Assembly (NCBI GenBank): GCA_016873295.1
Contig: VGXM01000008.1
Span: 33,534 to 97,533 of the forward strand
Direction: 5' to 3'
Source: Phycisphaerae bacterium
Lineage (GTDB): Bacteria; Planctomycetota; Phycisphaerae; Phycisphaerales; UBA1924
Length of the DNA: 64,000 bases
Part shown: piece by piece, positions 37,231-46,233 of the stretch
How the letters are laid out: each line of letters opens with the position of its first letter
Position numbering within the stretch: the first letter of the stretch is position 1
Program-made: the position numbers and the translations under genes
Notes under the pieces: model-generated
What the model was told of the DNA's origin: nothing
Database searches by the model: none
What the model saw: the letters and a program-made list of their open reading frames with translations, nothing else

Positions 37231-37659
37231 ATGGTCGGCGGACTGGCCAACTCGGGCACGGTGCAGGTCCTGGAGGCCTCCTTGCGCTTCGCCGCGCAAC
37301 GCCAACGCCTGATCGCGCACAACATCGCCAACGCCACGACCCCCGGATTCGAGGTCAAGGAGGTCTCGGTCCGGGGTTTCCGCGAGGCCCTCGGGCGGGC
37401 GCTCGACGAGCATCGGCGCGAGGGCGGTGATCGCCTCGGGCTCACGGGGTCGGGCGAGGTCGTGCAGCATCCGGACGGTCGGCTTGAGTTCAAGCCCGAG
37501 ACCCCCCGGGGCGGCATCGTGTTCCACGACCGCAACAACCGCGACCTGGAGCGCCTCATGCAGGACCTGGCGGAGAACGCCGCGGCGTTCCGGGTCTCGG
37601 CCGAACTGCTCCGGACCCGCAACGACGTGATGCGGACGGCGATCAGCCAGCGGGTGTAG
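37231..37659 (+). CDS. flgB: Flagellar basal-body rod protein FlgB
   Basis: This 142-residue rod protein has the N-terminal rod motif RFAAQRQRLIAHNIANATTP and C-terminal helices (LRTRNDVMRTAISQR) that pair in the axial coiled coil. It builds the proximal rod with FlgC after type III export. The ATG at 37231 has GGAG 6 bp upstream; the longer open frame upstream is only an overlap with the regulator gene. Confidence 0.92.
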   Translation: MVGGLANSGTVQVLEASLRFAAQRQRLIAHNIANATTPGFEVKEVSVRGFREALGRALDEHRREGGDRLGLTGSGEVVQHPDGRLEFKPETPRGGIVFHDRNNRDLERLMQDLAENAAAFRVSAELLRTRNDVMRTAISQRV

Positions 37660-37683
37660 GACCGCGGGCGATAGGGGGATCGG

Positions 37684-38115
37684 ATGTACGGCAGCCTTGA
37701 CATCTCGACGAGCGGCATGATCGCCCAGCGGATCCGTCTGACGGCGATCGCGTCGAACATCGCCAACCGGGGCACCGTGCTCGACTCGGAGGGGCGGATC
37801 AATCCGTACCGGGCCCGCCAAGTCATGCTGGCGCCGGGGGACCCGTCGGCGCGCACGCCGGACGGGCGGGCCCTGGGCGTGCACGTGGCGGAGATCGCCC
37901 TGGACGCGACGCCCATCCGCCCGCGGGAGTTCAACCCGGACAGCCCGCTCGCGTACAAGGACGGGCCGCATGCGGGGTACGTGGCGGAGACGAACGTGAA
38001 CCCTGTGGTGGAGCAGGTGAACGCCCTGGAGGCCAGCCGGGCCTACGAGGCCAACGTGGTCGCGGCGGAGGCGACCAAGCAGATGCTGGCACAGGCGTTG
38101 CGACTGCTGGCGTAG
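37684..38115 (+). CDS. flgC: Flagellar basal-body rod protein FlgC
   Basis: This 143-residue rod protein has the family N-terminus (LDISTSGMIAQRIRLTAIAS) and the conserved C-terminal helix EASRAYEANVVAAEATKQML. It assembles with FlgB in the rod. It starts 24 bp after flgB, with a GGGGGAT ribosome-site-like run upstream. Confidence 0.94.
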   Translation: MYGSLDISTSGMIAQRIRLTAIASNIANRGTVLDSEGRINPYRARQVMLAPGDPSARTPDGRALGVHVAEIALDATPIRPREFNPDSPLAYKDGPHAGYVAETNVNPVVEQVNALEASRAYEANVVAAEATKQMLAQALRLLA

Positions 38116-38155
38116 GGGGAGGGGCCGGCGAGCCGCCGGCGACGGGGCCTGATCC

Positions 38156-38470
38156 ATGAGCGACCCGCTTGGGCTGATCAACTCCGGGGGCATCGGACCC
38201 GCACGCTGGGGCGGGGCGACCCCCAGGCCGCCCGGCGGGCCCGGCGAAGGCCCGAGCTTCAAGGACGTGCTGCTGGAGAACATCCGGCAGGCGGACCGCA
38301 TGCAGCAGGACGCCAACCGCGCGATCGAGGATCTGCAGACGGGTCGCCGGGACGACGTCGAGGGCGTGATCCTGGCGACTCAGAAGGCGGACATGGCCTT
38401 CCGCATGCTCCAATCCGTGCGCAACCGGATGATGGAGGCGTACGACGAGATCCGACAGATCCGGGTCTGA
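38156..38470 (+). CDS. fliE: Flagellar hook-basal body protein FliE
   Basis: This 104-residue protein connects the MS ring to the rod. It shows the family pattern: a variable Pro/Gly-rich N-terminus, SFKDVLLENIRQADRMQQD, and a C-terminal segment with ATQKADMAFRMLQSVRNR. Order flgB-flgC-fliE-fliF is the classical one. A strong hairpin lies 47 bp after the stop. Confidence 0.93.
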   Translation: MSDPLGLINSGGIGPARWGGATPRPPGGPGEGPSFKDVLLENIRQADRMQQDANRAIEDLQTGRRDDVEGVILATQKADMAFRMLQSVRNRMMEAYDEIRQIRV

Positions 38471-38517
38471 CGCGACCCGGGCCGGACGCGCAGGAACGGC
38501 GCGGGCGGGCGCGGGAA

Positions 38518-38544
38518 CCGCGCGGGGTTTCAAGGCCCGCGCGG
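38518..38544 (+). terminator. Strong hairpin between fliE and fliF
   Basis: CCGCGCGGG (38518-38526) and CCCGCGCGG (38536-38544) pair perfectly over 9 bp with a 9-nt loop. It lies in a 175-bp gap that is long for this cluster. No T-run follows, so it may attenuate, stabilise the upstream rod mRNA 3' end, or terminate. Confidence 0.45.
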
Positions 38545-38645
38545 CGTCGGTCCGACATTGAGAGCGGCGGGGTCCGATCGGAGCGATCGGCGACCCCTCG
38601 CGGCGCCCGGAGGGCGCGGCCGATCGCGGCAGGGAGGCCGGGGCG

Positions 38646-40340
38646 GTGGAACCACTGCGCAGGGTCATCACGACGATCGGCACGTACCTGCGCCGCATGT
38701 CGCCCACGCAGCGCCTCCTCATCGGCGCCATGGCGATGATCGTGGCTCTCTCGCTGGCCCTGGTCGCGCTGTGGACCGGTCGGGGCGGGCAGGTCGAGCT
38801 CATGCCCGGGAGCGGCGGGTCGGACCTGCAGCGCGCGACGGAAGCGCTGCGGGCGGGCGGGATCAAGCACGAGATCAGGGACGGGCGCCTCCTCGTCGCG
38901 CCCGCCGACCGCGACCGCGCCCTGGCGTCGGTGGGCGAGGCCGGCAAGCTGCCCAGCGATTCGGCCCAGCTCTTCAAGAACATCCTCGAACGGCAGACCT
39001 GGCACACCAGCCGGCAGCAGAGCGAGCAGCTCTATCTCATCGATCTCCAGACGCTGCTGGCGCGGGTGATCGGCAAGTTCAAGGGGATCGAGAGCGCCCA
39101 CGTCGTGCTCGACCTGCCCCGGGCGAGCAACCTGGGCTCGGCGACACCCAAGCCGACGGCGTCGGTCACGGTCTGGAGCCAGGGCGGGCAGGGGCTCCCG
39201 CAGGCGACGGTGGACGCGATCGCGGCGGTGGTGGTCGGGGCACACTCCGGGCTGGACCGCGGCCGGGTCAAGGTCGTCGATGGCTCGACGGGGCGCGAGC
39301 GCCGCCCGACGAGCGACGGCGACGTGATCCCCGGGACCTACCTCGAGCAGGCGGGCAAGATCGAGCAGCAGACGAGGGAGAAGATCCTCGACCTCCTGTC
39401 GCACATCCCGGGCGTGCGGATCGCGGTGACCGCCCAGGTCGACGTGACGCGGGTGTCGGCCCAGGTGCAGAAGCACTTCGAGGTCGGCGACGGCACGCTG
39501 AACCTGGTGAAGCGGGAGACGGGGTCGCGTTCTTCCACCCAGTCGGCGTCGTCGTCGGCCGAGCCGGGCGTGCGTTCGAACGTGGGGCTCGACGTCAACA
39601 GCGGCGCGGGCACGGGCGCCAAGACCGACCAGACCGAGACGACGGAGGAGTTCGACGGGCACGTGGGCAAGCGCGTCGAGAGCATCGTGGACCCGCGGGG
39701 CATGGCCACCATGCTCGTCGCGTCGATCGCGGTGCCCCGGAACTACCTCGCGGGCCTGCTCAGGCGCTCGGCGGGCGGGACGGACCAGGCGGAGCCCACC
39801 GACGCGGACATCGACCAGGCGTTCACGCGCGAGCAGGCGCGGATCGTCGAGGCGGTCAGGCCCCACCTCAAGACCCGCACCGGCGAGGGCGCCGTGGTCG
39901 AGGGCGAGGTCACCGTGTCGCTCATCCCGGTGGACGTGGCGCTGGCCGCGGCGGCGCCGGGGGGAACGGGGTTCCTGGGCTCGATGGCGCTGGGGGGCGG
40001 ATCCGGCGTGGGCGGGGCGCTGACCGGGATGCTCGACAAGGTGATCCTCGGGGCGCTGGCGCTCGTGGCGTTCGTGATGATGGTGCTGATGGTCAGGAAG
40101 GGCGCCCGGCCCGCGGCCCTGCCCGAGGCCGAGGAGATCGCCGGCGTGCCCCCCACGCTCGAGACCAAGAGCGACCTGATCGGCGAGGCGGACGAGAGCG
40201 AGACCCCGATGGCGGGCATCGAGGTGGACGAGGAGGCGGTGCAGTCGCAGAAGATCCTCGACCAGGTCGGAGAGCTGGTGGGCGGCGACCCGGACGTCGC
40301 CGCCAAGCTGATCACCAGGTGGGTCTCGCCGGAGTCGTGA
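38646..40340 (+). CDS. fliF: Flagellar M-ring protein FliF
   Basis: This 564-residue MS-ring protein has two transmembrane helices (about 22-42 and 465-485), a periplasmic ring-building YscJ-like domain, a disordered Ser/Thr-rich middle (about 295-320), and the C-terminal FliG-binding segment VGGDPDVAAKLITRWV. It forms the membrane platform for the export apparatus and motor. The GTG at 38646 follows a ggccgggg run. Confidence 0.95.
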   Translation: MEPLRRVITTIGTYLRRMSPTQRLLIGAMAMIVALSLALVALWTGRGGQVELMPGSGGSDLQRATEALRAGGIKHEIRDGRLLVAPADRDRALASVGEAGKLPSDSAQLFKNILERQTWHTSRQQSEQLYLIDLQTLLARVIGKFKGIESAHVVLDLPRASNLGSATPKPTASVTVWSQGGQGLPQATVDAIAAVVVGAHSGLDRGRVKVVDGSTGRERRPTSDGDVIPGTYLEQAGKIEQQTREKILDLLSHIPGVRIAVTAQVDVTRVSAQVQKHFEVGDGTLNLVKRETGSRSSTQSASSSAEPGVRSNVGLDVNSGAGTGAKTDQTETTEEFDGHVGKRVESIVDPRGMATMLVASIAVPRNYLAGLLRRSAGGTDQAEPTDADIDQAFTREQARIVEAVRPHLKTRTGEGAVVEGEVTVSLIPVDVALAAAAPGGTGFLGSMALGGGSGVGGALTGMLDKVILGALALVAFVMMVLMVRKGARPAALPEAEEIAGVPPTLETKSDLIGEADESETPMAGIEVDEEAVQSQKILDQVGELVGGDPDVAAKLITRWVSPES

Positions 40341-40361
40341 CGCCGACGGGCGTACCAAGCC

Positions 40362-41402
40362 ATGCCGCGCAAGCCCAACGAGAAGCTGCCCGAGGATGCG
40401 TCGAAGCTGGACGGGGTGACCAAGGCGGCGATCCTGCTGCTGGCGGTGGGCACGGGCAACGCGTCCAAGATCCTGAAGCTGCTCCCTCCGGAGACGGTGG
40501 AGGAGGTGACGCGCGAGCTGGCGGGGCTGGGGCGCGTGCCGCGGGCCCTGCAGGACGCGGTGGTCTCGGAGTTCTACAGCCTCACGATGGCGAGCCAATA
40601 CGCCTCGGAGGGCAACCTCGAATACGCCAAGCGGATCCTCGGGGAGAGCATGGAGGGGAAGCAGGCCGAGCGGGTTCTGGCGCAGATCCAGACCCAGGTG
40701 CAGAAGACGCCCTTCGCGTTCCTGCAGCGAGCGGAGAGCGAGAACCTGCTGACGTTCATCCAGGAGGAGCACCCGCAGACGATCGCGCTGATCCTGTGCC
40801 ACCTGCCGCACCACAAGGCGGCGGAGATCCTGGCGGGCCTGGCGATGCAGAAGCAGATCGAGGTGATCAAGCGTGTCGCCAACATGGAGCAGACCAACCC
40901 CGAGGTGATCCGCGAGGTGGAGAAGGGGCTGGAGGGGCGGCTGGCGAACATGCTGGTGCAGAGCATGGAGAAGGCGGGCGGGGTCCCGACCGTGTCGGAG
41001 ATCCTCAACCTGGCCGATCGCGCGACGGAGAAGGCGATCCTGGAGGGCCTGGAGGCGGAGGACGCGGACCTGGTGGAGCAGATCCGGCGGCTGATGTTCG
41101 TCTTCGAGGACATCAAGATGGTCAACGACAAGGGGATCCAGGCGGTGCTCAAGGAGGTGGACAACGAGGAGTTGTCGCTGGCCCTCAAGACCGCCAGCGA
41201 CGAGCTCAAGGGCAAGGTCTTCAAGAACATGTCGGAGCGCGCCGCCCAGCTCATCCAGGAGGACATGCAGTACATGGGCCCGGTCCGCATCAGCGACGTC
41301 GAGGCCGCCCAGCAGCGCGTGGTCGACATCGTCCGCCGGCTCGAGGAGTCCGGGGACCTGGTGATCGAGGGGCGCGGAGGGGACCAGGAGCAGCTGGTCT
41401 GA
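40362..41402 (+). CDS. fliG: Flagellar motor switch protein FliG
   Basis: This 346-residue protein bridges FliF and the C ring and contacts the stator. It has the N-terminal FliF-binding domain, the middle-domain EHPQ motif (QEEHPQTIALIL), and the C-terminal torque helix region with RRLMFVFEDIKMVNDKGIQA. Length is usual. It starts 22 bp after fliF. No fliM gene follows anywhere in the window although fliG and fliN are present. Confidence 0.96.
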   Translation: MPRKPNEKLPEDASKLDGVTKAAILLLAVGTGNASKILKLLPPETVEEVTRELAGLGRVPRALQDAVVSEFYSLTMASQYASEGNLEYAKRILGESMEGKQAERVLAQIQTQVQKTPFAFLQRAESENLLTFIQEEHPQTIALILCHLPHHKAAEILAGLAMQKQIEVIKRVANMEQTNPEVIREVEKGLEGRLANMLVQSMEKAGGVPTVSEILNLADRATEKAILEGLEAEDADLVEQIRRLMFVFEDIKMVNDKGIQAVLKEVDNEELSLALKTASDELKGKVFKNMSERAAQLIQEDMQYMGPVRISDVEAAQQRVVDIVRRLEESGDLVIEGRGGDQEQLV

Positions 41403-41414
41403 CCGGAGGGAGCG

Positions 41415-42146
41415 TTGGCGCTGATCCGCGGGTCCAACACCGGCGTGTCCCTCAAGGACGCCATCGCGCTCAACCTCGGCGACGTCACGCGCGAGGCGGA
41501 GTCGGTGGTGGCCCGGGCCCGCCAGGAGGCCGAGCGGGTCCTCGCCGACGCCGCGGCCCAGCGCAGGCGGATGATCGAGTCGGCGTCGGCGGAGGGCGCC
41601 GCCCTGGGGCACGCGGAGGGCTTGGCCCGCGGTCGCGAGCAAGGGTCGGCGGCGGGGCACGCCCAGGCGCTGGCGGAGTTCCGCCAGCGGCTCGCGGACC
41701 TCGAGTCGGCGTGGGGCCAAACCCTCGGCTGGCTCACGGGCGAGCGCGCCCGGCTGCTCGCCGACGCCCGCACCGACGTGGTTCGCCTGGCGGCGCGGCT
41801 GGCCGAGACGCTCACCAAGCGTCGGCTCGACCTGGACCCCGCGCTCGTGATCGACCAGGTCGAGGCGGTGCTGCGGCTCGTCGCCAAGCCGACGGCGCTC
41901 CGGATCGCCGTGCATCCCGAGGACGAGCGCCTCCTCAGGGACGCGATGCCGGGGTTGCTGGCGCGGCTGCCCATGGCCGATCACGTGGACCTCGCGACCG
42001 ACGCGTCGCTCCGTCGCGGGTCGTGCGTGGCGACGACGGTCGGGGGCGGGACGTTCGATGCCTCGATCCAGGGGCAGTTGGAGCGGATCGCCGAAGCGCT
42101 GCTGCCCGCGGGGGGCGACGGCGCGCCTCCGAGGACGGGGCCATGA
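41415..42146 (+). CDS. fliH: Flagellar assembly protein FliH
   Basis: This 243-residue regulator of the export ATPase FliI has a long central coiled coil rich in Ala, Glu and Arg with small-xxx-small repeats (EGAALGHAEGLARGREQG) and the C-terminal FliH/YscL domain (VIDQVEAVLRLV, RIAVHPEDERLL). TTG at 41415 is chosen because GGAGGGAG lies just upstream and no other start is near. It overlaps fliI by 4 bp. Confidence 0.88.
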   Translation: MALIRGSNTGVSLKDAIALNLGDVTREAESVVARARQEAERVLADAAAQRRRMIESASAEGAALGHAEGLARGREQGSAAGHAQALAEFRQRLADLESAWGQTLGWLTGERARLLADARTDVVRLAARLAETLTKRRLDLDPALVIDQVEAVLRLVAKPTALRIAVHPEDERLLRDAMPGLLARLPMADHVDLATDASLRRGSCVATTVGGGTFDASIQGQLERIAEALLPAGGDGAPPRTGP

Positions 42147-43516
42147 CGCTCGCCGCGGCCTTCAGCCTCGCCGAGCACCTGCAGCCGATCCGGGTGAGCG
42201 GTCGCGTGCACGCGCTGCGCGGGCTGACGCTCCAGGTCGACGACCTGCCGCTGCCGGTGGGGGCCCTGGTGCGCGTGGAGCCGGGGATGGTGGGGGCCGT
42301 GCCGGTCCTGGGCGAGGTGGTGGGGTTCACGCGTGAGCAATCGGTGGTGATGATCCTGGGCCAGACCGCGGGGATCCGCCCCGGCGACCGGGTGACGGGG
42401 CTGGAGGCGTGGCAGAGCGTGCCCGTGGGCGACTCGATGCTGGGGCGGTGCCTCGATGGTCTGGGGCGCCCGATCGACGGGAAGGGCGCCGTCGGCGACC
42501 TGGTCCGCCGTCCCCTGTCGCCCGATCCGATCCCGCCCACGTCGCGGGCGCGGATCACGGCGCCGCTGCACACGGGGGTGCGGGCCCTGGACCTGTTCAC
42601 GACGCTGGGGCGCGGGCAGCGGCTGGGGCTGTTCGCCGGCCCGGGCGTGGGCAAGAGCACGCTCCTGGGGCTCATCGCGCGCGGGACGAGCGCGGAGGTG
42701 AACGTCATCGCGTTGATCGGCGAGCGCGGGCGCGAGGTCAACGACTTCATCCACCACAGCCTGGGCGACCGGGGGCTGGCGCGGTCGGTGCTGGTGGTGT
42801 CGACCAGCGACGAATCGCCGGTGATGCGGCTGCGGGCCGCGAGGCTGGCGCACTCGGTCGCGGAGCACTTCCGCGACCGGGGTCGGAGCGTCCTGCTCAT
42901 GATGGACTCGATCACGCGCTTCGCGCACGCCCAGCGGCAGGTGGGGCTGTCGGTGGGCGAGCCCCCCGCGACCAAGGGGTACACGCCCAGCGTCTTCTCG
43001 CAGCTGGCCCTGCTGCTGGAACGGGCCGGCTCGCTGAGGTCGTCGGGCGGCGTCACGGGCGGGTCGATCACCGGGCTGTACACGATCCTGGTGGAGGGCG
43101 ACGACATGACCGAGCCGGTCGCCGACGCCGCCCGCGGCATCCTGGACGGGCACGTCGTGCTCTCGCGCCGGCTGGCGCAGCGGGCGCACTACCCGGCGAT
43201 CGACGTGCTGGACTCGGTGAGCCGCGTCGCCGACGCGGTGTGCGACCCGGCCCACGTCGACGCCCGGCGCCGGCTCCTGCGCCTGCTCGCGTCCTACGCG
43301 GAGATCGAGGACCTGGTGCAGATCGGGGCCTACGCCCGCGGGGCCAAGCCCGAGTCGGACGTCGCGATCGACATGCACGGGGCCATCACCGCCCTGCTGA
43401 GGCAGGGCGAGGGCGAGCACGAGGAGTTCGAGAAGGGGCGCGAGCGGCTCGTGGCCCTCGCGGGACAGGCGGCCCAGGCGCTGCAACGATCGGGGAAGGG
43501 ACGGGTCGCGGGCTGA
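42143..43516 (+). CDS. fliI: Flagellum-specific ATPase FliI
   Basis: This 457-residue F1-beta-like ATPase powers unfolding and export of flagellar subunits. Walker A GPGVGKST lies near 166, and characteristic segments include IGERGREVNDF, LLMMDSITRFAHAQRQVG and GEPPATKGYTPSVF. The ATG at 42143 overlaps the fliH stop; the much longer upstream frame is a shadow of fliF-fliH. Confidence 0.96.
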   Translation: MTLAAAFSLAEHLQPIRVSGRVHALRGLTLQVDDLPLPVGALVRVEPGMVGAVPVLGEVVGFTREQSVVMILGQTAGIRPGDRVTGLEAWQSVPVGDSMLGRCLDGLGRPIDGKGAVGDLVRRPLSPDPIPPTSRARITAPLHTGVRALDLFTTLGRGQRLGLFAGPGVGKSTLLGLIARGTSAEVNVIALIGERGREVNDFIHHSLGDRGLARSVLVVSTSDESPVMRLRAARLAHSVAEHFRDRGRSVLLMMDSITRFAHAQRQVGLSVGEPPATKGYTPSVFSQLALLLERAGSLRSSGGVTGGSITGLYTILVEGDDMTEPVADAARGILDGHVVLSRRLAQRAHYPAIDVLDSVSRVADAVCDPAHVDARRRLLRLLASYAEIEDLVQIGAYARGAKPESDVAIDMHGAITALLRQGEGEHEEFEKGRERLVALAGQAAQALQRSGKGRVAG

Positions 43517-43583
43517 TCGCCGCGCGGCGCGGGCCGGGGCATGGATCGCCCGGGCCCACCACAGGGACGCGGAGGACCGAGCC

Positions 43584-44069
43584 ATGGGCGGCTTCGAGTT
43601 CGATCTGCAGGCGGTGCTGGACCAGCGGGCGATCGTGGAGCGCGAGCGGCAGCTGCGCGTCGCGGCCCTGGAGGCCGAGCGCCTGCGCATCGAGCGCGAG
43701 ATCCGCGAACACCGGCAACGCATCGAGGCGGGCCGCGAGGAGCTGCGCCGGGCCCTGGGCGCCGAGCGCGCCGAGGCGGGGTCGGCGGACCTGCTCGCGG
43801 CCCGGCGCGAGGCCGCGGCATCGCTGCATCTGATCGCCAAGGCCCAGCAGTGCGTGCTCAAGCTCGCGGGCGTGCTCGCGCGGCTGGACCGGGCCCGCGC
43901 CGACCTCATCCGCGCCACCGTGGACCGCAAGGCCGTCGAGGCGCTCCGCGAGCGGAGATGGACCGCGTGGAAGTCGGAGCGCGATCGGCGCGAGAACGCG
44001 GCGGTCGACGAGATCAACGTCATGCGCGCCGCCCGACGGACGGGCGGGGCGGACGGGGAGGCGGCATGA
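43584..44069 (+). CDS. fliJ: Flagellar export protein FliJ
   Basis: This 161-residue, entirely coiled-coil protein has the family-typical start FEFDLQAVLDQRAIVERERQ and heptads rich in Glu, Arg and Leu. FliJ is the stalk-like factor of the FliI ring. Position directly after fliI and overlap with a MotE-like gene support the call. Confidence 0.82.
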   Translation: MGGFEFDLQAVLDQRAIVERERQLRVAALEAERLRIEREIREHRQRIEAGREELRRALGAERAEAGSADLLAARREAAASLHLIAKAQQCVLKLAGVLARLDRARADLIRATVDRKAVEALRERRWTAWKSERDRRENAAVDEINVMRAARRTGGADGEAA

Positions 44070-44866
44070 AAGGCCTATGGCCCGCCCTCGGGCTGTTCGG
44101 GGTGCTCAACACGCTGCTCGCAGGCGGGCTCGTGGGCTACCTGGCCGCGACCGACCGCCTCGATCAGCGCCGCGTGCACGAGGTCCGCGCCCTCTTCAAG
44201 GAGACGCTCGCCGAGCGGTCCGCCCGCGAGGGCAAGGAGAAGGCGGACGCCGAGGCCGGGGCCAGGGCGGACGCCGCCGAGGCCCGGCGCACGGCGCCGC
44301 CGGTCACCACGGACGAGCGGATCGAGTCGGAGCGGGCGAGCGTCCGCGTCGAAGACCAGCGGCTTCGGCGCCTGCGCGACGAGATCGAGCTCATGCGGGC
44401 CGCGCTGATGCAGGAGCGCGAGCTGCTCGACCGCCAGAGGATCGCGTTCGAGAAGGAGCAGGGGCTGGCGGTCGATCAGCGCCGCGGGCGCGCGGAGCTC
44501 GAGCAGGGGGTGCAGTTCAAGAAGGCGGTGGGGGTGCTCCAGGCCGTCAAGCCGCCCGAGGCCAAGGCGCTCCTGATGGGCGTGCTGCGGGACGGTCTCA
44601 TGCCCGACGCCGCGGCGCCGACCGGGTCGTCGCCGCTGACCGCCAACGCTCCCGCCGCGAGCGCCCCCGCCGCGTCCGCGCCGCAGCCTCCCGATGCCGC
44701 CCGACTGGACATGGTGGTGTCGTATCTGAACGCGATGCAGGAGCGGACCCGGGCCAAGGTCATCGGCGAGTTCCTGAAGGACGACCCCGCTCTGGCCTCG
44801 GAGTTGCTGGAGCGTCTCCGCCGACGCGGGCAGATCGCCCGCGCGGCGGAGGTGCCGGGGCGTTGA
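44066..44866 (+). CDS. MotE-like membrane protein of the flagellar cluster
   Basis: This 266-residue protein has an N-terminal transmembrane helix (LWPALGLFGVLNTLLAGGLV), a long charged coiled coil (70-160), an Ala/Pro linker and a C-terminal MgtE-N-like helical segment (MQERTRAKVIGEFLKDDPAL). This architecture matches MotE, a periplasmic chaperone of the stator protein MotC in alphaproteobacteria, and related proteins between fliJ and fliK in other phyla. Function here is inference. It overlaps fliJ by 4 bp and fliK by 4 bp. Confidence 0.7.
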   Translation: MKGLWPALGLFGVLNTLLAGGLVGYLAATDRLDQRRVHEVRALFKETLAERSAREGKEKADAEAGARADAAEARRTAPPVTTDERIESERASVRVEDQRLRRLRDEIELMRAALMQERELLDRQRIAFEKEQGLAVDQRRGRAELEQGVQFKKAVGVLQAVKPPEAKALLMGVLRDGLMPDAAAPTGSSPLTANAPAASAPAASAPQPPDAARLDMVVSYLNAMQERTRAKVIGEFLKDDPALASELLERLRRRGQIARAAEVPGR

Positions 44867-46191
44867 TCGGACCGAGCATTCACCCCCTGGGCGGCCTGGA
44901 GGGCCCGGGGTTCGAGAGGCCGGACGTACGGCCCGGGGACGTGACGCCCTTCGAGGGAGTCGCCCGGCCCCCGGTCGGCGCGGAGGCGCCCGCGCCGGCG
45001 GCTGGGCCGACAGGCGACACCGCCGAACCCGGCGGGGGTGTCGCGCCCGAATCGCTGGCGGTCGTGTCCGGGGCGCAGGAATCGCTCGACCCGCGCACGT
45101 CGCTGCTGGTTGCCGGCGTGGTCCGCCTGCCGCACGAGCTGGACCAGCTCGCGCGGTTCGACCCGACCGCCGCGGCGATGCTGCGGCTGGCGTCGGGGGG
45201 ACGACCCGAGCCGGCCTTGGCGCGCGCACCGGCCGATCCGACGCCGATCGGTGCGCCGAGCGGGCCCGCGACGGCGTCGCTCGGGCGAGGTGACCCGGCC
45301 GATCGCACCCCGGAGCGCGCCTCAGAGGCTGCCACGCCGCCGCGGACCGCGGGCCAGCCGCCGGTCGGCGGAGGGGCCGACTCCGCACCGACCCCCGCCC
45401 CGCGATCGGCGCCCGTGCGGCAGGGCGACACGCGCATCGAGCGGAGCCCGGGGGCGCTCGCCGGAGACCCGAGATTACCGCCGATTCGCGGCGTGGATTC
45501 GACCCTCGCCGGTACGCTCGCGACGCCCAGGCCCGTCGCGATGGCGGAGGCCAGGCCGCCCGGCCCGACCGCCGACCCGATCAGGATCGGCGGCGTCGCT
45601 GGCCCGTTGCGGTCCTTGGGGCCAGCCAAGGGGGGGCGCCATGCGGCGCCGGTCGCGTCGAGCGTCGAGGCACAGGTCGCGCGCGGGCTCCACGCGGCGC
45701 TCCGGCAGCGGGGCGGGTCGGTGACGCTCCGCCTGAGCCCGGAGTCGCTGGGCGGCGTGCGCATTCAAGTGAAGGTGGCCGAGCGGGCGGTGACGGTGCG
45801 GATCGAGGCCCAGACCGAAGCGGCACGCCGCTTGCTGGGCGATGCGGTGCCCGCCCTGCGCTCGGCCCTTGAGGATCAGGGGCTGAGGATCGAACGCATC
45901 GAGGTGGCGGCGCCGCGGGACGCGGCGTGGAACGGGGCCAGGGATGGCCGGGGAGAGCTGGACCCGGAGTCGCACGGCGGTGCCGGCAGGGATGCGGGCG
46001 GCCGGGAGGGCGATTCCGGCGAGCGCGGAGGCGCATGGGCGGGGCACCACCCCGCCCCACGCGACGGGCGGAGCCCCGGCGCGAACCACCCTGGCGGAGC
46101 CGATCCCGGAGGCGGAGCCGACGGCGAACAGAACACGGAGTCGGGCGGCGTCCCGGAGTGGGCGCGGCTTGGCGTGGACGTCACGGCGTAG
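44863..46191 (+). CDS. fliK: Flagellar hook-length control protein FliK
   Basis: This 442-residue protein has a long low-complexity Pro/Ala/Gly region and a compact C-terminal hook-length domain near 285-350 with the family pattern TLRLSPESLGGVRIQVKV and LRSALEDQGLRIERIEV. A further disordered tail rich in Gly/His/Asp follows. FliK measures hook length and switches export specificity. TTG at 44863, overlapping the upstream stop (TTGA) with GGAGG 10 bp before it, is the likely start. Confidence 0.8.
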   Translation: MIGPSIHPLGGLEGPGFERPDVRPGDVTPFEGVARPPVGAEAPAPAAGPTGDTAEPGGGVAPESLAVVSGAQESLDPRTSLLVAGVVRLPHELDQLARFDPTAAAMLRLASGGRPEPALARAPADPTPIGAPSGPATASLGRGDPADRTPERASEAATPPRTAGQPPVGGGADSAPTPAPRSAPVRQGDTRIERSPGALAGDPRLPPIRGVDSTLAGTLATPRPVAMAEARPPGPTADPIRIGGVAGPLRSLGPAKGGRHAAPVASSVEAQVARGLHAALRQRGGSVTLRLSPESLGGVRIQVKVAERAVTVRIEAQTEAARRLLGDAVPALRSALEDQGLRIERIEVAAPRDAAWNGARDGRGELDPESHGGAGRDAGGREGDSGERGGAWAGHHPAPRDGRSPGANHPGGADPGGGADGEQNTESGGVPEWARLGVDVTA

Positions 46192-46233
46192 GCCGGGGGC
46201 GTCCGCGGTGCGCGTGCGCACCGGGAGGCCGGC

